12,322 nt of DNA from an uncultured Gemmatimonadota bacterium (GTDB taxonomy: Bacteria; Gemmatimonadota; Gemmatimonadetes; Gemmatimonadales; GWC2-71-9): contig CAJVYZ010000022.1 in the NCBI GenBank assembly GCA_913009915.1, positions 1 through 12,322 of the forward strand, given 5' to 3'. The stretch's first letter is position 1. Each line of letters opens with the position of its first letter. Positions 6,874 through 12,322 of this stretch are shown one piece after another. The position numbers were made by a program, and so were the translations under genes. Under the pieces are notes generated by a model, which saw nothing but the letters and a program-made list of their open reading frames with translations, was not told the DNA's origin and made no database searches.

Positions 6874-7472
6874 TGGCCGAGCGGAGTTTGGTCCGACCGG
6901 AGTTTCTAGACCTGTTGCACGGGCACATGGCCGATGCCGAACCCACGGTGGTAGACGACCCTGCTCTGGCCCAGGCGGCTGTAGCCTTGGTCGTGGCCCC
7001 GGATCCCCTCTCGATACTGTTCATCCGCCGGGCCATCAGGGCCGCCGATCCCTGGTCGGGCCAGATGGCCCTCCCCGGAGGACGGGCGTCGGCGGGTGAC
7101 GCCGATCTCAAGGAAACCGCCATGAGGGAAACCCAGGAAGAGGTGGCCATCGCCCTGGGTGACGGCCGGTACCTCGGTCAACTCGACGACGTCGCTCCCC
7201 GTACCCCCGACCTCCCGCCACTCATGGTCCGGCCCTTCGTGTTCGTCCTCCCTCGGCGGGTCAGTCCCCGGCCCTGCTGCCAGGAGGTGGAGGAGGCGCT
7301 CTGGCTGCCGGTAGCCGACTTCGTGAGGCCTGGGGTGTACCGGGCAGTATCGCTGACCTTCAAGGGCGCCATCCGGGTCTTTCCGGGATACCGGGTGGGA
7401 TCCGATACCGTCTGGGGAATGACCGAGAGAATCATCACACCTCTGTTCCGCTCTCTGAACCTTATTCCCTGA
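6870..7472 (+). CDS. Nudix hydrolase, NudL/CoA pyrophosphatase-like
   Basis: Nudix (nucleoside diphosphate-X) hydrolase of about 200 residues. The Nudix box runs through PGGRASAGDADLKETAMRE and TQEEVAI: Gly-Gly, an Asp where the general box has Glu, and RExxEE for metal binding. Asp at that position and the preceding FIRRAIRAADPWSGQMALPGG resemble the CoA-pyrophosphatase (NudL/YeaB) branch, which hydrolyses CoA and its thioesters. The close variant DPWSGxxALPGG is common among uncharacterised members, so the substrate is not certain. The C-terminal part (SLTFKGAIRVFPGYRVG to VWGMTERII) also fits this branch. The ATG at 6870 overlaps the hydrolase TGA (ATGA) and a second ATG follows directly, so translation is coupled. 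It is the last gene of this plus-strand group, 148 bases before the next operon. Confidence 0.85.
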   Translation: MMAERSLVRPEFLDLLHGHMADAEPTVVDDPALAQAAVALVVAPDPLSILFIRRAIRAADPWSGQMALPGGRASAGDADLKETAMRETQEEVAIALGDGRYLGQLDDVAPRTPDLPPLMVRPFVFVLPRRVSPRPCCQEVEEALWLPVADFVRPGVYRAVSLTFKGAIRVFPGYRVGSDTVWGMTERIITPLFRSLNLIP

Positions 7473-7525
7473 CCTTCTTTCGCTGTAACTCATTTATTGA
7501 CAACTGATTGACTAAGGCGGCGAGG

Positions 7526-7545
7526 GATTTCGCTCACCCGAAATC
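7526..7545. other. Perfect inverted repeat in the dtxR upstream region
   Basis: GATTTCG (7526-7532) and CGAAATC (7539-7545) form a perfect seven-base stem with a six-base loop, 54 bases after the Nudix stop. No T-run follows on either side, so it is a poor intrinsic terminator. It may be a factor-assisted 3' hairpin for the Nudix gene or a protein-binding palindrome for the next operon. Confidence 0.45.
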
Positions 7546-7584
7546 AAAGAGTGGTGTGCTGTAAATTTGCAATTGGTCATGACG

Positions 7585-7608
7585 TATAGTAAAATTAGGC
7601 AACCCTAA
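7585..7608 (+). promoter_or_regulatory. Operon promoter -10 box with DtxR/MntR-type operator
   Basis: TATAGT (7585-7590) matches five of six bases of the -10 consensus; no good -35 is seen at the right distance. Four bases downstream lies TTAGG-N4-CCTAA (7595-7608), a perfect palindrome with AT-rich flanks of the type bound by DtxR/IdeR/MntR-family repressors. It covers the expected transcription start near 7597, the place where a metal-loaded repressor would block transcription. The first gene behind it encodes such a repressor, so autoregulation is likely. The leader would be only about 24 bases. Confidence 0.65.
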
Positions 7609-7620
7609 ATATGGCAGCCC

Positions 7621-8307
7621 ATGACCGCTCCTACCGCCGATGAACTGACCACGTCCGTCGAGGACTACCTCAAGGCCATCTACGCCATCACCCGGCAGGG
7701 CCACCCGGCCTCCACCAGCGACATTGCCGGCTGGCTGGGTCTCTCAGCGCCATCGGTGAGCGGCATGGTCAAGCGCCTGGCAGGGCAGGGGCTGCTGGAG
7801 CACCGGCCTTACAAAGGCGTCGAACTGACGGCCAAGGGCCGGCGTGGTGCCCTCACCGTCCTCCGGCGCCACCGGATCATCGAATCGTACCTGGTGGAGC
7901 GGCTGGGCTACAGTTGGGACTCGGTCCACCAAGAGGCCGAACGGTTGGAACACGCCGTTTCGGAAGTGCTGATCGAACGCATGGCCGACGCCCTCGGTAA
8001 CCCCGAGTTCGATCCCCACGGCGATCCGATCCCCCGACCCGATGGCTCCATGGCGGAGGCAACGTCCACCCCCATGCCCGACATCGCCGTGGGCCAGGAA
8101 GGAGTGCTGCGTCAGGTTCGCAGCAATGATGCCGAGCAGCTCCGGTTCATTGCCTCCGTGGGTCTCAAACCGGGCGCGGTCTTCACCGTCCTCGGTCAGC
8201 AGCCGTTCCACGGTCCGACCACCATTCGTCTGGGCGATACCGAACAGGTGATCGGCCATCAGATCGCTTCTCTCCTTTGGTGCGAAGTGCCCGGGGAGCA
8301 AGGATGA
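7621..8307 (+). CDS. DtxR/MntR-family metal-dependent repressor
   Basis: Soluble metalloregulator of 228 residues in three parts: winged helix (about 10-75, SDIAGWLGLSAPSVSGMVKRL as recognition region), dimerisation/metal domain (about 80-135), and a FeoA/SH3-like C-terminal domain (about 155-225). Ligand positions can be read against DtxR: His84, Glu88, His103, Glu107, Glu110 and His111 are all present. Where DtxR has Met10 and Cys102, this protein has Asp15 and Glu107, as in MntR (Asp8, Glu99). This favours Mn(II)-type coordination, but iron-responsive relatives with Glu also exist, so the metal is open. DPHGDPIP after the metal domain is typical of the family. It sits directly behind the TTAGG-N4-CCTAA operator and its stop overlaps the next ATG (ATGA, 8304-8307), so it is the first cistron of the redox/Feo operon. 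Confidence 0.92.
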   Translation: MTAPTADELTTSVEDYLKAIYAITRQGHPASTSDIAGWLGLSAPSVSGMVKRLAGQGLLEHRPYKGVELTAKGRRGALTVLRRHRIIESYLVERLGYSWDSVHQEAERLEHAVSEVLIERMADALGNPEFDPHGDPIPRPDGSMAEATSTPMPDIAVGQEGVLRQVRSNDAEQLRFIASVGLKPGAVFTVLGQQPFHGPTTIRLGDTEQVIGHQIASLLWCEVPGEQG

Positions 8308-9512
8308 CCGTGCGATTCGTTCTGACGGCCTTCTCGGCGGTCTTGATGCTGGCAGCGTGCGGTGAAATCGGAACCGAGGCACCGGCTGATGGAGAGACGT
8401 TGGATGCACCGCTCCCCGGACTGACGCCCGAGGAGCTCGCCGCCTTCCTGAAGGGCGACGAACAGTTCGGCTTCGCCTTCTCACCAGTGCTTGGTCTGGG
8501 GCCCATTTTCAACAACGTTTCCTGCGCCTCGTGCCACAGCGGCGACGGCCGCGGCCGGCCTGAGAACGCTCTGACCCGGTTCAGCCGCAGCGCCACCGAT
8601 CCGGCGCTCGACATCGGCGGCCCCCAACTACAGGACAAGGCGCTTCCGGGCGCCACGCCCGAGACGCTGCTCGCCGGCGTGCTGACCTCGTTGCGCCTGC
8701 CGCCGCCGGTGTTCGGCACCGGCTTGATAGGGGCCATTCCCGCGGCCAGCATCCTGGCCAACGCCGATCCCAACGATCAGGACGGCGACGGCATCTCCGG
8801 CAGGGCCAACATGGTGGTGCCGGCGGCGTTCGTGCCGCTCGACGAACCCGGCGGCGGTTCGGGGCCGCAGTTGGGACGGTTCAGCCGCAAGGCTCAGGTA
8901 ACCAGCCTGCTGCAACAGATCACCGAGGCGTATCACCAGGACATGGGCGTTACTTCCGACTTTCTCCCGGTGGAGAACGTAAATCCCCAAGTCGGCACTC
9001 CCACCGAAACCGCCGACCTGGCAGTGGACCCCGAACTCCCCCTGGCCGACTTGCGAGCCGTGGTCCACTACGTCCGGCTGCTGGCCCCGCCGGCACCGGG
9101 GCAGGACACGCCGCAGAGGCAACTGGGCGAGGATCTATTCGCTCAAATCGGCTGCGCCCGATGCCATATCCCCGTCATGCAAACCGGCTCGAACATCATC
9201 CAAGCCCTGGCTTTCAAACCGGTACCGCTGTACTCCGATCTGCTGCTCCACGACATGGGAGACGCCCTGGCCGACAACCGGCCCGATGGCCAGGCAACCG
9301 GTCGGGAATGGAAGACAACACCGTTGTGGGGGTTGCGCCTGATACGGCAGTTTCTCAACGGCCAGGCGTTCCTGCTTCACGACGGAAGTGCTGGCTCCGT
9401 GGAGGAGGCCATAATCAGGCACGGTGGCGAGGCCCAAGTTGCCCGGGACGCCTTCGTGAATCTTTCCGCGGACGACCGGGCCGCCCTGCTCGATTTCGTA
9501 GAGTCGCGATGA
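8304..9512 (+). CDS. Di-haem c-type cytochrome lipoprotein (DUF1111/COG3488)
   Basis: Exported di-haem oxidoreductase of 402 residues. The N-terminus is a lipoprotein signal ending in the lipobox LAAC (Cys19). Two haem-c sites are present, CASCH (74-78) and CARCH (284-288). Other family landmarks are DPNDQDGDGISGRAN (155-169), LLLHDMGDAL (313-322), WKTTPLWGL (336-344) and FLLHDGSAGSVEEAIIRHGG (356-375), which place it in the DUF1111 di-haem group distantly related to bacterial cytochrome c peroxidases and MauG. The family's reaction is not firmly known; homologues are often found near iron-regulated envelope genes. A good ribosome site (GGGGAG) precedes the ATG, which overlaps the repressor stop; the next gene overlaps in the same way. 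I infer a lipid-anchored periplasmic electron carrier or peroxidase that works with the Rieske protein and barrel encoded next. Confidence 0.9.
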   Translation: MTVRFVLTAFSAVLMLAACGEIGTEAPADGETLDAPLPGLTPEELAAFLKGDEQFGFAFSPVLGLGPIFNNVSCASCHSGDGRGRPENALTRFSRSATDPALDIGGPQLQDKALPGATPETLLAGVLTSLRLPPPVFGTGLIGAIPAASILANADPNDQDGDGISGRANMVVPAAFVPLDEPGGGSGPQLGRFSRKAQVTSLLQQITEAYHQDMGVTSDFLPVENVNPQVGTPTETADLAVDPELPLADLRAVVHYVRLLAPPAPGQDTPQRQLGEDLFAQIGCARCHIPVMQTGSNIIQALAFKPVPLYSDLLLHDMGDALADNRPDGQATGREWKTTPLWGLRLIRQFLNGQAFLLHDGSAGSVEEAIIRHGGEAQVARDAFVNLSADDRAALLDFVESR

Positions 9513-9931
9513 ACCGTCGGGCCTTCGTCGAAGTGTCTCTCACGGCGCTCGGCTCCGCCGCGATCGGTGGCTGCGCGTCGCTCCAAACCGTGCCCGTGAC
9601 TCCCGAACGCGGCCGGGCGCGGATCGTGGTGCGCAACCATCCATCGCTCGATCGGCAGGGCGGATCACTCAAGGTGCTTCCCGACGGATGGACCGTCCCG
9701 CTTTATGTCCTGGCCGTCCCGGGGGGCTACGTGGTGGTCAGCCCTATCTGTACCCATCAGGGGTGCACCGTCGGCATCGAAGGCAGCCACTTGGTGTGTC
9801 CCTGTCACGGCTCGACCTACACGCGGGACGGGGCCGTTGTCCGGGGCCCCGCCGAGGAACCGTTGAGGCGGTTTCCGTCGACTCTCCACGGTGACGGTGT
9901 GCTGGAGATCGATCTGGCGGGTGCGGTGTGA
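9509..9931 (+). CDS. Tat-exported Rieske [2Fe-2S] protein
   Basis: Small Rieske iron-sulphur protein of 140 residues. Cluster ligands are Cys81 and His83 in CTHQGC and Cys97 and His100 in CPCHGS. Cys86 and Cys99 provide the disulphide seen in high-potential Rieske proteins of bc-type complexes. The N-terminus has a twin-arginine motif (NRRAFV), as expected for a folded Fe-S protein. It also has a possible lipobox IGGC (Cys22), so the protein may be anchored to a membrane after export. There is no oxygenase domain and no cytochrome b in the window, so this is a stand-alone electron carrier rather than part of a bc1 complex. It overlaps the cytochrome gene at ATGA (9509-9512) and the next gene at GTGA (9928-9931). 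Electron exchange with the di-haem protein is a reasonable inference. Confidence 0.93.
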   Translation: MNRRAFVEVSLTALGSAAIGGCASLQTVPVTPERGRARIVVRNHPSLDRQGGSLKVLPDGWTVPLYVLAVPGGYVVVSPICTHQGCTVGIEGSHLVCPCHGSTYTRDGAVVRGPAEEPLRRFPSTLHGDGVLEIDLAGAV

Positions 9932-11103
9932 GCGGCGTTTCCCGGATAGTCGCGACCGGCTTCGTCTTCCTCGGTGGTTGGGCAACGACCCTCCAGTCGC
10001 AGGAGGACACCACCGAAGTAGACCGGCCCATGGTACGGGGCGACATGTACGACAAGCCATACTTGGCGCAGCTGGCCGGCCGGACCGCCGTGGGCGGCTA
10101 CGTCGAGTTTCACGCCCGGTACGCCAGGGTGGATGGCGTCAAGGAAGAGTTCACCTTTCTGGCCAAACGCTTCAACCTGTTCTTCGCCAGCCAGATAAGC
10201 GACTTCATCCGCTTTGCCGCGGAACTGGAGTTCGAAGACGCCGCCGAAGAGATCAACCTCGAGTTCGCCGCCGTCGATTTTCTGATCGCTCGCGCGCTCG
10301 CCTTCCGGGCCGGGGTGATCCTCGTGCCACTCGGTAAATTCAATCTGTCGCACGACAGCCCTTTGAACGAGTTCACCGACCGGCCGCTGGTGTCGACGCG
10401 GGTATTCGGCGTTACCGTGTGGGAGCCGGGGATCGGGGCGCTCGGCATTTTCCCGGTAGGGTCGGCGGGACGGATCACCTATCAGATCTATGCGGTCAAT
10501 GGATTCGACGACGGTCTCATCACCGAATCCGACGGCACCCGAATCCCCGAAGGCCGTCGCAACTTCGAGGACAACAACAACTCTCCATCGCTCGTCGGCC
10601 GAGTGGCGTGGAGTCCCCGCATCGGCATCGAGTTGGGGGCCTCGTTACACACGGGTCCCTACAACGTGTTCCAGCAGGACGGGCAGGAGATAGATCAGAA
10701 GCGCAACCTGACCATCTGGGTGGTCGACTTCGAGGCCGACTTCCGGGGTATCAGATGGGAGGGTGAAGGCGGGCAGGCCAATATCGATGTGCCCGCTAGC
10801 CTCCTGGGGATCTACGCCGAGCGGCAACAGGGCTTCTATTTCCAGGGCATGTGGGACTTCGGGCGCCAGTGGATTCGCACCATGCCCAAGTCGTTCTTCT
10901 CCGCGGGCGCCCGGGTGGACGTCCTCGATCTCGATGCCGATATCTCGGGAGACAACGTCAAGCAGATCTCGCTGGGGTTCAATTTCCGCCCCACGGGCGA
11001 GACCGTCTTCAAATTCAACTACGTTCGCGGTCGGGCCAGGGACCGGTTCAACAACCCCAGTGACTTCGCGGATTTCTTGTTTTCAGTCGCCACCTATTTC
11101 TAG
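9928..11103 (+). CDS. Outer-membrane porin-like beta-barrel protein
   Basis: Outer-membrane protein of 391 residues, reminiscent of phosphate-selective-porin (OprO/OprP)-like barrels. A Sec signal peptide covers about residues 1-25 (hydrophobic IVATGFVFLGGWATTLQSQ). The rest alternates polar and apolar residues in short strands (GGYVEFHARYARV, RFAAELEFEDA, ISLGFNFRP, FKFNYVRGRARD) and ends FLFSVATYF, with the C-terminal Phe used by the barrel assembly machinery. The start is the GTG at 9928-9930, which overlaps the Rieske stop as GTGA; no other start fits as well. It ends 10 bases before the membrane-anchored regulator. In this setting it could be a channel for iron or a scaffold for the cytochrome, but the substrate cannot be read from the sequence. 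Confidence 0.82.
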   Translation: MSGVSRIVATGFVFLGGWATTLQSQEDTTEVDRPMVRGDMYDKPYLAQLAGRTAVGGYVEFHARYARVDGVKEEFTFLAKRFNLFFASQISDFIRFAAELEFEDAAEEINLEFAAVDFLIARALAFRAGVILVPLGKFNLSHDSPLNEFTDRPLVSTRVFGVTVWEPGIGALGIFPVGSAGRITYQIYAVNGFDDGLITESDGTRIPEGRRNFEDNNNSPSLVGRVAWSPRIGIELGASLHTGPYNVFQQDGQEIDQKRNLTIWVVDFEADFRGIRWEGEGGQANIDVPASLLGIYAERQQGFYFQGMWDFGRQWIRTMPKSFFSAGARVDVLDLDADISGDNVKQISLGFNFRPTGETVFKFNYVRGRARDRFNNPSDFADFLFSVATYF

Positions 11104-11113
11104 TCCGGATCCC

Positions 11114-12160
11114 ATGACTGACCCAGCCCTCAATCTGATCGTCTTCGCACTCATCGTCGCAGTACTGGCAATCCTCTTCTGGCCCAAACGCGGACTGGTC
11201 GCCCTGGTCGCCGGTCATCTCCGTGTGACCGACCGCGTGCGCATGGAAGACGCCCTCAAACACTTGTACAAGGCCCAGAGCTCCGGCCGAATCGGCTCCC
11301 TCGAAAGCCTCGCGGGCGCTCTCGGCGTCCCCCGCTCAAAGGCCGTGCGGTTGGTGGCCAAGCTCGAATCTTCCGGCTTGATGCAGACCACCGACCGGGG
11401 CCTGTTGCTGAGTGCCGACGGACGGGCGTACGCCCTGCGGATCGTGCGGTCGCATCGGTTGTGGGAGCGATTCCTGGCCGACCGGACCGGCTTGACCCCG
11501 GTCGAGTGGCACGAGGAAGCCGAGCGCCAGGAACACACGCTGAGCCCCGAGCAGGCCGAGGATCTCTCCGCCCGGATGGGACACCCGCGCTACGATCCGC
11601 ACGGCGATCCGATACCCACCGACCGGTTGGAGTTGCCCCCCGCAGCCGGCGTTGCCCTGACGGCGCTGGTGCCGGGCCAAGCCGGCCGGATCATTCACCT
11701 AGAGGACGAACCGCGGGAAATTTACCAGCACCTCGTCGACCAAGGCCTGGCGCCCAACATGGAAATCCTCGTCCTCAACACCGGGCCCGATCGCATCAGC
11801 TTTCGCGGCGAGGGGCGGGACCACGACCTGGAACCCATCGAGGCGGCCAACATCACCGTAGTGCTACTCGCCGTGCCCGATCCAGCCGCGGTGGACACGG
11901 TACAGCACACTTTGGCCGAAGCCGAACCGGGCCAGTCGGTGACGGTCGTGGGCATATCCCCCGTGTGCCAGGGTCGGCAGCGCCGTCGCCTTCTCGACCT
12001 CGGCGTCGTGGTCGGCACCACCATTCAAGCCGAGTTCCGGAGCGCAACCGGTGACCCGGTGGCCTATCGCATTCGAGGTGCGCTGATCGCCCTCCGCAGG
12101 CAGCAGGCCGAGTGGATCCTGGTGGAGCCGGCGGCTGCGGCAAGTGAGGGCGCCGCGTGA
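11114..12160 (+). CDS. Membrane-anchored DtxR-family regulator fused to two FeoA domains
   Basis: Unusual 348-residue fusion. An N-terminal membrane helix (about 6-24, LNLIVFALIVAVLAILFWP) is followed by basic residues, placing the rest in the cytoplasm. Next come a DtxR-like helix-turn-helix (about 40-105) and a dimerisation/metal domain whose ligand positions are kept: Asp46, His114, Glu118, His133, Glu137, Glu140 and His141, then DPHGDPIP. Two FeoA/SH3 domains follow: about 179-252 (HLVDQGLAPNMEILVL) and 274-337 (RRRLLDLGVVVGTTIQ). FeoA normally docks on the ferrous transporter FeoB, so this protein may sense metal and touch both DNA and the transporter. ATG 11114 lies 10 bases after the barrel gene and keeps the membrane helix; an internal ATG (residue 44) would remove it. 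The stop overlaps a GTG that probably begins feoB. Whether it still binds DNA is unknown. Confidence 0.88.
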   Translation: MTDPALNLIVFALIVAVLAILFWPKRGLVALVAGHLRVTDRVRMEDALKHLYKAQSSGRIGSLESLAGALGVPRSKAVRLVAKLESSGLMQTTDRGLLLSADGRAYALRIVRSHRLWERFLADRTGLTPVEWHEEAERQEHTLSPEQAEDLSARMGHPRYDPHGDPIPTDRLELPPAAGVALTALVPGQAGRIIHLEDEPREIYQHLVDQGLAPNMEILVLNTGPDRISFRGEGRDHDLEPIEAANITVVLLAVPDPAAVDTVQHTLAEAEPGQSVTVVGISPVCQGRQRRRLLDLGVVVGTTIQAEFRSATGDPVAYRIRGALIALRRQQAEWILVEPAAAASEGAA

Positions 12161-12190
12161 CCAAAATCATGCCCGCTCCCTGCCATGGTT
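12157..12190 (+). CDS. Start of a truncated gene, probably feoB
   Basis: A GTG overlaps the stop of the regulator/FeoA fusion (GTGA, 12157-12160) and opens a frame of 11 codons, MTKIMPAPCHG, before the P5 adapter begins. That is too short to identify by homology. I infer FeoB (ferrous iron transporter GTPase) because the gene before it ends in FeoA domains, the 4-base overlap follows the pattern of this operon, and many FeoB proteins carry a short Cys/His-containing lead before the G1 motif. An ATG at 12169 is an alternative start. Confidence 0.35.
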
Positions 12191-12248
12191 AGATCGGAAG
12201 AGCGTCGTGTAGGGAAAGAGTGTAGATCTCGGTGGTCGCCGTATCATT
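12191..12248 (+). other. Illumina P5-side adapter, reverse complement (artefact)
   Basis: From AGATCGGAAGAGCGTCGTGT at 12191 to GTATCATT at 12248 this matches, base for base, the reverse complement of the 58-base Illumina universal (P5) adapter. It is library sequence, not genome. Confidence 0.98.
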
Positions 12249-12322
12249 AAAAAAAAAAACGAAAAGAAAAGAAAAAAAAAAAGAAGAAAAATGACACACA
12301 ACAGTGACGTACGATACAGTGG
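12249..12322 (+). other. Non-genomic tail after the adapter
   Basis: An A-rich stretch (12249-12291) with scattered G and C, then about 30 bases of low-complexity mixed sequence. This is what base calling gives after a read runs off the end of its library molecule. It should not be searched for genes. Confidence 0.9.

Noticed and set aside
10763..11113. Upstream extension of the membrane DtxR-FeoA frame through the 3' end of the porin gene
   Set aside because: The added 117 residues are Ser/Arg/Pro-rich and out of frame with a convincing barrel protein; the ATG at 11114 starts right at the membrane helix.
62..12190. CRISPR array, insertion sequence or integrase gene
   Set aside because: No regularly spaced repeats, transposase or recombinase motifs were found, although the scars at 2228-3290 suggest that an integrase acted.
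12249..12322. A-rich end as a poly(A) tail, a simple repeat or an AT-rich origin
   Set aside because: It follows the complete P5 adapter directly and so lies outside the insert.

Overview
The genomic part of this window is 62..12190. Both ends are untrimmed Illumina library adapter (P7 side 1-61, P5 side 12191-12248) followed by an A-rich non-genomic tail. The window is therefore one sequenced or assembled library molecule, probably from a metagenome, and genes at either end are cut by the adapters, not by biology. The DNA is GC-rich with strong G/C wobble codons. Lipoprotein signals, a Tat-type Rieske protein and a beta-barrel protein ending in Phe point to a diderm bacterium. A soil or marine group such as Gemmatimonadota is possible, but I cannot prove it.

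Left region (62-3250, minus strand), accessory: the N-terminal two thirds or so of a large Eco57I/type IIG-like adenine-N6 methyltransferase (GTG start at 2106) and a BrnT/BrnA-type toxin-antitoxin pair with its own promoter and repeated operator-like sites. This segment is flanked by a diverged duplicate of the last codons of the neighbouring glycosyltransferase (2228-2264 versus 3245-3281) and by the 3' half of a tRNA-Arg(TCT) with no 5' half (3203-3246). Both are typical scars of integrative elements, so I read this region as the edge of a defence/stability island.

Middle region (3250-7472), chromosomal: a minus-strand pair, RsbRD-N-like protein then family-2 glycosyltransferase, runs away from a divergent plus-strand set. 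That set is an S66 LD-carboxypeptidase, an alpha/beta hydrolase and a NudL-like Nudix hydrolase, the last two with overlapping stop and start.

Right region (7473-12190), the most interesting part: a tightly packed plus-strand operon that starts behind a DtxR-type operator (TTAGG-N4-CCTAA) placed at the probable transcription start. It encodes a soluble MntR/DtxR-family metalloregulator, a lipoprotein di-haem cytochrome c (DUF1111/COG3488 type), a Tat-exported Rieske [2Fe-2S] protein and an outer-membrane beta-barrel protein. It continues with a membrane-anchored DtxR-family regulator fused to two FeoA domains, and then the first codons of what is probably feoB, cut off by the adapter. Four of the five junctions are 4-base stop/start overlaps and the other is a 10-base gap. 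I infer a metal-controlled envelope redox module (outer-membrane channel, haem and Fe-S electron carriers) that serves ferrous iron uptake through FeoB. Regulation would be doubled: a soluble repressor at the promoter and a membrane-tethered regulator/FeoA fusion next to the transporter.
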